A stretch of DNA of 37,674 nucleotides from an uncultured Chitinophagales bacterium. GTDB lineage: Bacteria > Bacteroidota > Bacteroidia > Chitinophagales > UBA2359. A program made the position numbers and the translations under genes. Positions 9,199 to 17,757 of this stretch are shown here, piece by piece. Every line of letters begins with the position of its first letter. Position 1 is the stretch's first letter. The notes beneath the pieces are model-generated. The model saw only the letters and a list, made by a program, of their open reading frames with translations. It was not told the DNA's origin and did no database searches. The stretch spans positions 1-37,674 of the forward strand of contig CALBCY010000314.1 in assembly GCA_937927195.1 (NCBI GenBank). Reading direction: 5' to 3'.

Positions 9199-11556
9199 GT
9201 GCTTATTTTTAATCAATTTTGTTCAAAAAAAACAGTATTAATTTTTTTAACAATGTTCCAATATTACACTTACTATACCTCTAATTTGCTGATAATGTTC
9301 CTTCTGTCTGCGAATTTGTGGGCTCAGCCTTATCTTCCTGGGGATGATTTGGTTTTTGTTGATACTGAAATACCGCGAGTTGATATTGAAATAGACCAAT
9401 TGGATTTTCAGGCTATTTGGGAAAACATATGGAGTAACACGGAGTATCCCGCTACTTTTACCTTCACTAGTATGAATGGAATTGAGGTGGAAGAAAATGT
9501 CGGATTTCGTTTAAGGGGCAATACTTCTCGTGCCTCAGAGAAAAAATCTTTTAAGGTATCATTCAACTCTTTTGAATCGGGTCGCAAATTTCATGGTCTT
9601 GAAAAACTCAACTTGAACGGAGAGCACAATGATCCTTCTATTTTAAGGTCTAAAATATGTTGGGATTTGCTTTATAAAATGAATCTCGTTGCACCAAGAT
9701 CCAATCACATCGAATTGTATATAAATGGAGATTATCATGGCTTGTATATAAACGTTGAGCACATTGACGAGGAGTTTGTGGAAAATAGATTTGGGAGTCA
9801 TGCAGGGAATTTGTACAAATGTCTTTGGCCAGCAGATCTGAATTATAAGGGAAGCAATCCAGATCTTTACAAGGAGGAAAACAATGGAAGACGGACTTAT
9901 AATTTAAAGACCAATACTGAAGAGGATGATTATACAGATCTTGCCAATTTTATTGATGTACTAAACAATGCATCAGATGAAGATTTGTTTTGTGAAATTC
10001 GTGAAATTTTCAACTTGGAAGAATACGCTAAATATATGGCAGTAGATATTTTTATTGCGAATTGGGACGGCCCATTGTACAATAAGAATAACTTTTATTT
10101 ATACAACAATCCTGGAACCGGTAAATTTGAATACATTCCTTTCGATCTTGACAATACTTTGGGCGTTGACTTCTTAGGTGGAAATTTTGCTGAGCGATCC
10201 ATTTACAATTGGTCCGGAAGTTCGAATTACCTACCGCTTTATGAACGCTTGATTGCTGTACCTGAATTCAAAGATTGGATGTCATTTTACTTTAGTATAA
10301 TGTTGGATGAAATTGTTTCAGAGGATTCTTATTTTAATGAAATAAGCAATAGGGCAAATATGATTTCACCATTTGTTGAGGCAGATGAATTTTACCCTTT
10401 GGATTATGGTTTTAGTCATGACGATTTTCTCAATTGTATTTCCTCTGATATTGACTGGTGGCATGTCACCAACTCGATAGAAGATCATTTAACCGAAAGA
10501 GCCTTTTATGCAAATGAGCAGTTGGAAGTAAACGATGTTGTTCCAGTGGTGAAATATGATTTCCATTCTCTTGGATTTTTTGGCGAACCCATTCAATTTT
10601 GTGCTCAAGTGGAGGACGAAGAATTGGAAACTGTCAATTTGATTTATAAACTAGATGGGGGAGGGACGATGGAAATGACCATGAGCGATGATGGCTTGAA
10701 TGGTGATGGCTTAGAAAATGACGGATACTTTTGTTGCGTTTTGAATGAAATGCAGTTTACTGAAATTGATTATCAGATTGAAGCGATCGATGTAAATGGC
10801 AACGGAACTTTATCTTCTTGCGATTTTAAGAATCTTCAAGTGATGGACCGACCAGTAGCTTTGTATATAAATGAACTGATGGCTTCTAATAATTCAACCA
10901 TCGCAGATGAAAGTGGAGCATTTGAAGATTGGATAGAATTGTACAATGCTTCTGAATCAAGCATCGATTTGGGAGGGTACCATTTAAGTAATAAAATTGA
11001 TAATCCCTTAAAGTGGGAATTGCCTGATGTTAATTTGGAACCTGGGGCATTTCTTTTGATCTGGGCAGATGATGATGAACAAGATGGAGCCTTGCATACT
11101 AATTTTAAATTGAACGCTCAAAGAGGGACCGTTTTGTTAAGCCATGAAAATGGAGATCTAATAGATAGAGTTGACTATAGAAATTTACTAAACAATCAAA
11201 GCATTGGATACTTTCCGGACGCCAATTCAGTTGCTACGAACTTAAGTCCTCCAAGTCCAATGTCTAGCAACCTTTCTTCAAATTGGTTGGTCGGTGGGCA
11301 ATCCTTGGAGGCTTGGGCGATTAATGTTTTTCCAAATCCGAGCAAAGGAATAATAAATTTGCAATTGGACAATTCGAATAAGACTGAAATTTATTTCACA
11401 ATAATGGATGTCAATAGTAAGCTAATAAAGGCTGGTTCGTTTAATTCAAACTCTTTAAGAATAAATGCATTGGTTGATTCTCCTGCAGGAATTTATTTTC
11501 TTGAACTGATGGTGGAGGGTGAAACACAAGTATTCAAATTGATAAATACAAAGTAG
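9199..11556 (+). CDS. Secreted CotH-family / lamin-tail-domain protein with T9SS sorting domain
   Basis: A 785-residue protein. The CotH-like kinase-fold domain spans about residues 55-390 and shows RLRGNTSR, a LNLNGEHNDPSILR segment, GLYINVEHID and FDLDNTLG (315-322), the last matching the metal-binding Asp region of CotH proteins. A lamin-tail domain follows at about 555-665 (INELMASN...DWIELYN). The end (about 708-785, INVFPNPSKG...) is a type A T9SS C-terminal domain, so the protein should cross the outer membrane. Bacteroidota CotH proteins of this layout are secreted; kinase activity is not shown for them. Of the possible starts, Met at 9253 gives a tighter signal peptide ending SANLWAQ than the ATG at 9199. 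It is divergent from the giant gene and probably transcribed alone. Confidence 0.88.
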   Translation: MLIFNQFCSKKTVLIFLTMFQYYTYYTSNLLIMFLLSANLWAQPYLPGDDLVFVDTEIPRVDIEIDQLDFQAIWENIWSNTEYPATFTFTSMNGIEVEENVGFRLRGNTSRASEKKSFKVSFNSFESGRKFHGLEKLNLNGEHNDPSILRSKICWDLLYKMNLVAPRSNHIELYINGDYHGLYINVEHIDEEFVENRFGSHAGNLYKCLWPADLNYKGSNPDLYKEENNGRRTYNLKTNTEEDDYTDLANFIDVLNNASDEDLFCEIREIFNLEEYAKYMAVDIFIANWDGPLYNKNNFYLYNNPGTGKFEYIPFDLDNTLGVDFLGGNFAERSIYNWSGSSNYLPLYERLIAVPEFKDWMSFYFSIMLDEIVSEDSYFNEISNRANMISPFVEADEFYPLDYGFSHDDFLNCISSDIDWWHVTNSIEDHLTERAFYANEQLEVNDVVPVVKYDFHSLGFFGEPIQFCAQVEDEELETVNLIYKLDGGGTMEMTMSDDGLNGDGLENDGYFCCVLNEMQFTEIDYQIEAIDVNGNGTLSSCDFKNLQVMDRPVALYINELMASNNSTIADESGAFEDWIELYNASESSIDLGGYHLSNKIDNPLKWELPDVNLEPGAFLLIWADDDEQDGALHTNFKLNAQRGTVLLSHENGDLIDRVDYRNLLNNQSIGYFPDANSVATNLSPPSPMSSNLSSNWLVGGQSLEAWAINVFPNPSKGIINLQLDNSNKTEIYFTIMDVNSKLIKAGSFNSNSLRINALVDSPAGIYFLELMVEGETQVFKLINTK

Positions 11557-11659
11557 TGGGTAGTTAGTACAGAGCAAAAAGTTTATGTTCTGAGGCGGGT
11601 GTACCTTTTTTGAAAAATACAAATCAATATTTCTCTTATTCCAAGTAAAAAAACATGAA

Positions 11660-12574
11660 ATGAAACAAGCTGATCCAAATGAACATGATCCCTTCGTTCC
11701 CAATTTTGATGAACTTTGGGATTATTCAAATCCAGAAAGTACTGAGAAGGTGTTTCTTGATTTATTGTCCGACTTAAAGCTGGTTAATCAAAGTAAATAT
11801 TTGGAATTGAAGACACAACTAGCAAGAACCCAAAGCCTACAAAGGGCCTTTGAAAAGGCACATGCTATTTTAGAAGAGGTAAAGGAACAATTGGAAAATG
11901 GGAATTCTGGAAATGAACTGGTAATTCCTCGCATTAGATACCATTTGGAACTAGGAAGAACCTTTAATTCTAACAAAGAGAAAGAAAAAGCTAGTGTTGA
12001 ATTTCAAAAAGCTTATGAATTGGCGATTGATATAAAGCATGATTTTTTTGCTGTTGACGCGGCCCATATGTTGGCCATCTCTGAGCCAGCTGATAAAAAA
12101 CTGAATTGGAATTTGGAAGCCTTAAAGATTGCTGAAAAAAGTGAAAGTGCTAGAACAAGAAAATGGTGTGGGTCCCTATTAAATAATCTTGGATGGGATC
12201 ATCATGGTCAAGGAGATTTTACGAAGGCGATGGACTATTTTAAAAGAGCCCTTCAGCACCATGAATCAGTCGGAAAACAAAGGGGAATTTTTATAGCCAA
12301 GTGGACCATCGGTCGTACCTTCCGATCTCTTGGAGAAATTGATAAAGCCATAGCGATTCAAAAGTCTTTGTTAAAAGAAATCGAAGAGAAACAATTGGAA
12401 CAAGACGGTTACGTTTTTGAAGAACTGGCAGAATGTTATTTTATACAAAACAATTCAGCAGATGCGAAAAAGTATTTTGGCCTTGCCTATGATGTTCTAT
12501 CTAAAGACATTTGGTTGAAAGCCAATGAACAGAAAAGACTTGAGAGGATGATGGAGCTTGCCAGGAAATGTTAA
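11660..12574 (+). CDS. TPR-repeat protein, probably cytoplasmic
   Basis: 304 residues with no signal peptide or membrane span. Tetratricopeptide-type helical pairs are clear from about residue 165 to 280 (LLNNLGWDHHGQGDFTKAMDYF; TIGRTFRSLGEIDKAIAI; ELAECYFIQNNSADAKKYF), with weaker ones around 80-130. TPRs are protein-interaction scaffolds; no catalytic domain is visible. It ends 118 bp before an ECF sigma gene on the same strand. In Bacteroidota such sigma factors are often next to TPR-containing signalling proteins, so a regulatory partner role is plausible but inferred. The nearby ATG at 11655 meets a stop at once, so ATG 11660 is preferred. Confidence 0.8.
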   Translation: MKQADPNEHDPFVPNFDELWDYSNPESTEKVFLDLLSDLKLVNQSKYLELKTQLARTQSLQRAFEKAHAILEEVKEQLENGNSGNELVIPRIRYHLELGRTFNSNKEKEKASVEFQKAYELAIDIKHDFFAVDAAHMLAISEPADKKLNWNLEALKIAEKSESARTRKWCGSLLNNLGWDHHGQGDFTKAMDYFKRALQHHESVGKQRGIFIAKWTIGRTFRSLGEIDKAIAIQKSLLKEIEEKQLEQDGYVFEELAECYFIQNNSADAKKYFGLAYDVLSKDIWLKANEQKRLERMMELARKC

Positions 12575-12628
12575 AAGCGGAATTTGCTGGTGATGTTTTG
12601 GCCTCTGAAGGGACTTTGTTGTATATAA

Positions 12629-12660
12629 GCTGTTGGCTGTTGGCTGTTGGCTGTTGGCTG
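12629..12660. repeat. Heptanucleotide tandem repeat upstream of sigma gene
   Basis: GCTGTTG is repeated four times perfectly, followed by a partial GCTG (32 bp), ending 32 bp before the ATG of the sigma gene. Being intergenic, a change in copy number would alter promoter or leader spacing in 7-bp steps, as in phase-variable loci. It may also be an ordinary dispersed repeat of this genome. Confidence 0.9.
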
Positions 12661-12692
12661 AAAAAATCTACTAGTTACCAATAAATAGAAGC

Positions 12693-13235
12693 ATGAATAC
12701 TTTAATACTCGAAGAACCAAAAGTTGAAAGCAAGGAAGCTTTTTTTACTGAAATGTATTTGGATGTTTTTCCTTTACTGGCCAGGCACATTGCAGATCGT
12801 GGAGGCACAATAGAGGAGTCCAAGGATGTATTTCAAGATGCATTGATTGTCTTTTATAATAAAATGTCAAATTCTTCCTCCTTTGAAATAGAAAATAAAA
12901 ATGGCTATGTATTGGGCATTGCCAAAAAACTTTGGCTAAAAAAATACAAATCAGTTTCGAATGCAAGATTGAGGAACAAAACTTTTGAACAAATAAGTAA
13001 GGAGAATGAAATAAAGAACGGACAAAAGCTTCTGGCTCATTTGGAACAAGCCGGACTTAAATGTTTGAACATACTTAAAGCATTTTACTATGACAAAATG
13101 CCTTTGAAAAACATAGCAGAAACTTTTGATTATTCTAGCGAGAGATCAGCGACGGTTCAAAAGTATAAGTGTTTGGAAAAGGTTAGAAATTCAATAAAAG
13201 AAAACAAGCTTGATTATGAGGACTTCATTGATTGA
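12693..13235 (+). CDS. ECF-type sigma-70 family RNA polymerase sigma factor
   Basis: 180 residues, the normal size for an ECF sigma factor. Region 2 covers about residues 18-95: SKDVFQDALIVFY matches the conserved (E/D)DxxQDxxxxxY core, and NGYVLGIAKKLWLKKYK resembles the DNA-melting helix. Region 4 covers about 122-165, with MPLKNIAETFDYSSERSATVQKYKCLEKVR as the helix-turn-helix. It is followed by a small protein starting inside its 3' end (20-nt overlap), the usual sigma/anti-sigma arrangement. The target genes are not shown; the upstream TPR gene and the sigma operon itself are candidates. Confidence 0.85.
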   Translation: MNTLILEEPKVESKEAFFTEMYLDVFPLLARHIADRGGTIEESKDVFQDALIVFYNKMSNSSSFEIENKNGYVLGIAKKLWLKKYKSVSNARLRNKTFEQISKENEIKNGQKLLAHLEQAGLKCLNILKAFYYDKMPLKNIAETFDYSSERSATVQKYKCLEKVRNSIKENKLDYEDFID

Positions 13236-13494
13236 AATACAAAAAATAGAAGGGTTTATCCTTGGGACTCTACCTGCTGAAGAAGCCATCCTCCTAGAAT
13301 CAAAAATGATCCTCGATATTGAATTCAAGCGCAATGTGGAAATTCAACAGGCTGTTATGAATGTCGTTCAAACTTATGGAAAGAATCAATCATCTGTGAA
13401 ATTGAAAAAAGAAATTCAACAGGTAGAGCAGAAAGTGTTTTCGAATAGAAAATACAAATCTTGGAAAAACAGAATATTTCAATTCTTTAAGTGA
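13216..13494 (+). CDS. Small anti-sigma-like protein overlapping the sigma gene
   Basis: 92 residues if read from ATG 13216; an in-frame TTG at 13210 is also possible. The start lies inside the end of the sigma gene in another frame, so translation is probably coupled. The N-terminus IEGFILGTLPAEEAILLESKM, followed by an acidic/aliphatic helix (DIEFKRNVEIQQAV), is like the N-terminal region of Bacteroidota anti-sigma proteins. It lacks both the zinc-binding HxxxCxxC motif and a membrane helix, and ends with a basic-aromatic tail (KSWKNRIFQFFK). A soluble sigma partner is the best reading, but this is inferred mainly from position. Confidence 0.6.
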   Translation: MRTSLIEIQKIEGFILGTLPAEEAILLESKMILDIEFKRNVEIQQAVMNVVQTYGKNQSSVKLKKEIQQVEQKVFSNRKYKSWKNRIFQFFK

Positions 13495-13659
13495 ATGTTC
13501 TAAGTGATTGTTAATGGAGCAGTCCTTATCTCAAATTTTCTTTTTTTTTGACCTATTTTAAATACTTTCAAGTAATAAGACAATAGTCAAGAAGTCTAAA
13601 AAACTACAAGCAAAAAATTCTCAATATTTCATAACGCATAATCTGCGAATGGTCATTTT

Positions 13660-14319
13660 ATGCTCAAAATTAATTTTATGCAAGCAAGTTTAATTCCAAT
13701 GGTCATTGACCGATCAGGCAGTGGTGAAAGGGCCTATGATATTTACAGTCTATTGTTGAAAGAGCGAATCATTTTTCTTGGAACGGCAATCGACTCCCAG
13801 ATTGCCAATGTCATTGTTGCTCAACTGTTGTATTTGAACAGTCAAGATTCTAAGCGGCAAATTGATTTGTACATTAACAGTCCAGGTGGAAGTGTCTATG
13901 CCGGAATGGCAATTTATGATACGATGCAAATGATTTCGGCTCCAGTTTCAACAGTTGCAATTGGTTTTACAGGGAGTATGGCCACCTTTCTTTTAAGCGG
14001 TGGCGAGAAGGGGAGGCGACATGCATTGGCCCAGGCAACCATTCACAACCATCCTGCATCAGGAGGAGCAAGAGGATATACAGAGGATGTTCAAATCGCC
14101 ACTTCTGAACAAGAACGTTTGCAAACACAGCTGTTTCAAATTTTAGGGAAAAACACTGGGCACAGTTGGCAAGAGATTGAATCATTTTTTCTTCGAGATA
14201 AATTTATGAATGCGAAAGAAGCTCTTGAGTTTGGACTCATCGATGAAGTGCTTGGCGATAGCAGCAATTTAATTAAATACAATAAAATTGCTCCAACGGT
14301 GAGTTTGTGGGAAGCTTGA
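13660..14319 (+). CDS. clpP: ATP-dependent Clp protease proteolytic subunit
   Basis: 219 residues, typical for ClpP. The serine-protease triad is intact: Ser106 in GFTGSMATFLL, His129 in TIHNHPASGG and Asp180 in LRDKFMNAKEA. The N-terminal processing region LIPMVIDRSGSGERAYDIYSLLLKERIIFLG is standard. It degrades unfolded proteins delivered by a ClpX/ClpA-type unfoldase in the cytoplasm. No clpX or tig lies beside it, so this may be a second, stand-alone copy; the rest of the genome is needed to tell. ATG 13660 is used, but Met at 13678 (MQASLIPM) fits the family equally well. Confidence 0.93.
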   Translation: MLKINFMQASLIPMVIDRSGSGERAYDIYSLLLKERIIFLGTAIDSQIANVIVAQLLYLNSQDSKRQIDLYINSPGGSVYAGMAIYDTMQMISAPVSTVAIGFTGSMATFLLSGGEKGRRHALAQATIHNHPASGGARGYTEDVQIATSEQERLQTQLFQILGKNTGHSWQEIESFFLRDKFMNAKEALEFGLIDEVLGDSSNLIKYNKIAPTVSLWEA

Positions 14320-14413
14320 AGACTTATGTGTCACTTTTTGTTTCAAAAATACACACCATCCTATGGCATGGCTCAAATCAAAAAATAGCTTTATTTTGGT
14401 CTTATGACGCTTA

Positions 14414-14435
14414 CTTTTGGTCTTATGACCAAAAG
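14414..14435. repeat. Perfect 9-bp palindrome with TTAT loop (dispersed element)
   Basis: CTTTTGGTC, a TTAT loop and GACCAAAAG form a perfect hairpin after clpP. A half-copy (TTTTGGTCTTATGAC) precedes it at about 14393-14407, and a degenerate copy is at 36433-36453. There is no T-run after it, so it is not a typical intrinsic terminator. Confidence 0.8.
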
Positions 14436-14439
14436 GGCA

Positions 14440-14488
14440 TTGTTTAATTAATTATACCCGTTATAATTAAGCATTTTTGCTTCGTTTC
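14440..14488. repeat. Intergenic repeat shared with 28963-29002
   Basis: About 40 bp, beginning ATTAATTAyACCC and ending AATTAAGCAnTTTTGCTTCG plus TTTCA, occurs here and again between the CHAT gene and the cytochrome gene. Each copy has an AAGCA...TGCTT mini-hairpin. Both follow a GACCAAAAG- or GATCAAAAG-type sequence, so the two repeats may be parts of one element. Confidence 0.7.
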
Positions 14489-14505
14489 ATAAAAGTTCAC
14501 CAAGT

Positions 14506-14527
14506 CCTTTGGTGATAACACCAAAGG
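14506..14527. repeat. Second perfect 9-bp inverted repeat
   Basis: CCTTTGGTG, loop ATAA and CACCAAAGG form a hairpin about 84 bp before the BtrH_N-like gene. It may act as an operator or transcript hairpin. No poly-T follows. Confidence 0.75.
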
Positions 14528-14610
14528 AAAGCAATGATTTGTCTAGTACCTCATTTGATTAAATTTTGTAATTTTCTGCCAGTTTAGCCAAGTCCTAAAA
14601 TCTATCAAAA

Positions 14611-15600
14611 ATGATTATTCAGAATTTCACTCCGTTCAATGGACAACATTGTGAAACGACAGCCACAGGCACACTCTTAAAACAAATTCAAATAGACCTA
14701 TCCGAACCTTTGTTATTTGGAATTGGTGAAGGCTTAGGATATGTTTTTTGGAAAATGAAAACCATGGATTTCCCCTTTATAGGTGGGAGAGTTAAGACGG
14801 ACAAGCTGACAGAAAATCTTTGTCGAAATTTAAACCTTAAACTTCAAATAAAGGAAACCTCCTCGATAAAAAAAGCCTGGAAAAATGTAAGTGAGCTTAT
14901 TGACCAAGGAAAAGCAGTTGGCCTCAAATTGGATTGTTATCATTTGGATTATTTCACAAGTAAAATTCACTTCGCAGGTCATTATGCAGCCATGTATGGT
15001 TACGATGCTGAAAATGCCTATCTAGTGGATACCAATCAACAAGGTGGATTGGTTAAAACAAGTTTGAAAAATTTAGAGCTGGCTAGAAATGAAAAAGGGC
15101 CCATGTCTTCAAAAAACTTAAGTTATACCATTGAAAGATCAGATGAAAAAATCAACATAAAAAAAGCCATTCAATTTGCCATTCACAACAATGCCCTTGA
15201 ATACCTAAACCCTCCCATTGCAAACTTATGCTATAAAGGCATTATCAAAACCAGCAAAGAAATCATCAAATGGTTTAACAATAGCAAAAACATTAAGTCC
15301 GAATTTCAAACATCTGCCATGCTCATGGAAAGGGCTGGAACTGGAGGAGCACTGTTCAGAAACCTTTATAGAGATTTCCTACAGGAAAGTGCCGAAATAC
15401 TTGAATCAAAAGAATTGGAAAAAGAAGCTCTTGCATTCAAACAGATAGCAAAACAATGGACCACTATTTCAGAACTCTTCTACCTAACAGGAGAAACCCA
15501 GAAAGTCAAGCATTTGGAAACAGCAGCAAAACTACTAGTTGAAATATCTGAAATGGAAAGAGTAACTATGCAATCCCTTTTAAAATTGAAGATAGAATAG
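14611..15600 (+). CDS. BtrH_N / DUF4872-like (papain-like fold) protein
   Basis: 329 residues without signal peptide. The N-terminal FNGQHCETTATGTLLKQ carries a Cys14 in the position of the conserved Cys of the BtrH N-terminal domain (acyl-transfer enzyme of butirosin biosynthesis). LFGIGEGLGYVFWK and, at about residues 124-143, HYAAMYGYDAENAYLVDT are also typical, with the His a likely partner of Cys14. The C-terminal half (about 180-320) is helical, as in DUF4872. No biosynthetic cluster or carrier protein is adjacent, so the substrate cannot be stated. An acyltransferase or cysteine-peptidase-like role is inference from the family. Confidence 0.7.
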   Translation: MIIQNFTPFNGQHCETTATGTLLKQIQIDLSEPLLFGIGEGLGYVFWKMKTMDFPFIGGRVKTDKLTENLCRNLNLKLQIKETSSIKKAWKNVSELIDQGKAVGLKLDCYHLDYFTSKIHFAGHYAAMYGYDAENAYLVDTNQQGGLVKTSLKNLELARNEKGPMSSKNLSYTIERSDEKINIKKAIQFAIHNNALEYLNPPIANLCYKGIIKTSKEIIKWFNNSKNIKSEFQTSAMLMERAGTGGALFRNLYRDFLQESAEILESKELEKEALAFKQIAKQWTTISELFYLTGETQKVKHLETAAKLLVEISEMERVTMQSLLKLKIE

Positions 15601-15698
15601 TCATTAACATTCTTTTACAAAATTTTCACTAAATAATTGCTATTTTGTATAGAGATCTATTTCCGAATTATGGATAATTCTATTATAAAATTTTTATT

Positions 15699-17432
15699 GT
15701 GAAATACCTAAGTTTATTCTTCATCTTACACATTTTCGTTATAATTTTTGAAATGCCAATCAATGGACAAACAACCGAAGAATGGGACAAATTACCCTTC
15801 AGTGAACTCTATCAATTTATAAATAAAACTCAAGAAGATTACAGCAGTTTATCACGTTTTTACCGCATACCCAATTCACCCGAAAGAGGCCAAAGATTAA
15901 AGGATTTCTTACTCGAATCCAAAGCAGAATTGCTGCAATTTCCCTATGAAGACCTATCGGTCAATGGACAAGTAGATTATCAATTAATTAAACGATATTT
16001 AGACGATAAAATTCATTCTTTTACGAGAAACTTACAAGAATATGAGGAACTCTCCGAATGGTTCCAATACGATGATGCTATTTATCAACTTGAAAAATTG
16101 AGAAGAAGAGGCAAGCAACTCAATGGGATGGAGATTGCCGCTCAATTGGACAAAACAACCAAACAAATAATCGAAAACAATAATAAACTAAGCAATTCCG
16201 AACCAAACTTTAAACAGTCCTTAACAAAAAGAGCGAAAAGGATAATTAGAGGTCATCAATTAGCCCTTAAAAGTGTATTCGAATTTTACGAGGGATACGA
16301 TCCAGAATTTACTTGGTGGGTAGAAAAGCCAATGATTAAAATTGACAGTGCTTTGGAAGCCTATTCTCAAAATTTTGATAATTGCATCGATGAATCATTG
16401 CTTCCGCCAGATGATGGCTCAGGAATTATTGGCAGCCCCATCGGTAGAGCGGAATTGCTGCGACAGCTTGAATTTGAATTGATCCCCTACTCTCCTGAAA
16501 AATTGATTGAAATAGCCACCAAAGAATTTGAATTTTGTGACAAGGAAATGCTAAAGGCAAGCGCAGAAATGGGTTTTGGTAAAGATTGGAGAAACGCCTT
16601 GGAAAAAGTAAAGCAAAGCCATGTAGAACCTGGTCAGCAACCAGAAGAGATGCTCAAACTATACAATGAGTCTGTAGATTTTTTAAAATCAAAGGATCTT
16701 ATCAGCATCCCGCCATTAGCAGAAGAAACTTGGAGAATGTCAATGATTTCACCAGAAAGACAATTGGTAAGTCCGTTTTTTTTAGGAGGTGAAATATTAC
16801 AAATAGCTTATCCAACAGATGAAATGGATCATGAGCATAAAATGATGAGCATGCGTGGAAACAATCCTCACTTTTGTAGAGCGGTAGTTCACCATGAATT
16901 GATAGCAGGACATCACCTACAGCGATTCATGAATAACCGAAATAAGGATTATCGCCCAGGTTGGACACCCTTCTGGACTGAAGGTTGGGCTTTGTACTGG
17001 GAATTATTGCTGTATGAAATGGAATTTCCACAATCAGCAGAGGATCGTGTTGGCATGTTGTTTTGGAGAAAGCACAGATGTGCCAGAATAATTTTTTCAA
17101 TCAACTACCATTTAGGAAAATGGACACCACAAGAATGCATTGACTATTTGGTTGACAGAGTTGGCCATGAACGAGCAAATGCCGAAGGTGAGATTAGAAG
17201 ATCTTTCACTGGTGATTACGGACCATTGTACCAAATTGCTTATATGATTGGTGGGCTTCAATTTTATGAATTAAAAAAGGAGCTGGTTGATTCTGGTGAA
17301 ATGACTTACAAAGAGTACCACGATGCTGTCTTAAAAGAAAACAACTTGCCTGTAGAGTTATTAAGGGCAATATTACTAAAACAAAAATTAAGTAAAGACT
17401 TTAAAACCAATTGGAAATTTTATGAAAGGTAG
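15699..17432 (+). CDS. DUF885-family secreted zinc metallopeptidase
   Basis: 577 residues from a GTG start; the only nearby ATG would cut off the signal peptide (residues about 1-23, ending INGQ). The metal site H399-E400-LIAG-H405-H406 is the HExxxGHH variant typical of DUF885 proteins, and W426-T-E428-G-W-A-L-Y supplies the probable third ligand and the family EGWAxY signature. Length and the C-terminal GDYGPLYQIAYMIG region fit the family. It is predicted to act as a peptidase in the periplasm or outside. It sits 98 bp after the BtrH_N-like gene on the same strand; functional linkage is unproven. Confidence 0.87.
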   Translation: MKYLSLFFILHIFVIIFEMPINGQTTEEWDKLPFSELYQFINKTQEDYSSLSRFYRIPNSPERGQRLKDFLLESKAELLQFPYEDLSVNGQVDYQLIKRYLDDKIHSFTRNLQEYEELSEWFQYDDAIYQLEKLRRRGKQLNGMEIAAQLDKTTKQIIENNNKLSNSEPNFKQSLTKRAKRIIRGHQLALKSVFEFYEGYDPEFTWWVEKPMIKIDSALEAYSQNFDNCIDESLLPPDDGSGIIGSPIGRAELLRQLEFELIPYSPEKLIEIATKEFEFCDKEMLKASAEMGFGKDWRNALEKVKQSHVEPGQQPEEMLKLYNESVDFLKSKDLISIPPLAEETWRMSMISPERQLVSPFFLGGEILQIAYPTDEMDHEHKMMSMRGNNPHFCRAVVHHELIAGHHLQRFMNNRNKDYRPGWTPFWTEGWALYWELLLYEMEFPQSAEDRVGMLFWRKHRCARIIFSINYHLGKWTPQECIDYLVDRVGHERANAEGEIRRSFTGDYGPLYQIAYMIGGLQFYELKKELVDSGEMTYKEYHDAVLKENNLPVELLRAILLKQKLSKDFKTNWKFYER

Positions 17433-17757
17433 GCCCAAAATATGCTCTGTTCAGTTGTTAACATTTGATCATTTTAAAGCTCTTTGCCACTTAGCTTCAT
17501 TGCATAAAAAAACAAACCAAAAGCCTTGAGTCCCTAAATCTCCATGATTAAAACCACATTATCCCCACCAAAATTGTGTCTCAAATGGCTATTTATCGTC
17601 AAAATTATATATCTTAGGTATGAAGCCAAGCTAAAAGCATACCCCAATATTAATGATTAACAATTTCCATTTGTTAAGCTTTCATAGATAACACTTTATA
17701 ATTATAGATATATTTTAATGTTTAGACCTTAATTATTTAAAATAAACTACCACATTT
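17433..17757. other. Intergenic region, 325 bp
   Basis: Strongly A+T-rich, with no credible gene on either strand. It must hold the promoter of the large HhH-repeat gene; I see no clear TAnnTTTG box and no strong hairpin. Confidence 0.6.

Noticed and set aside
14414-14435. Hairpin after clpP as intrinsic terminator
   Set aside because: No T-run follows on either strand, and the motif recurs elsewhere as a dispersed repeat.
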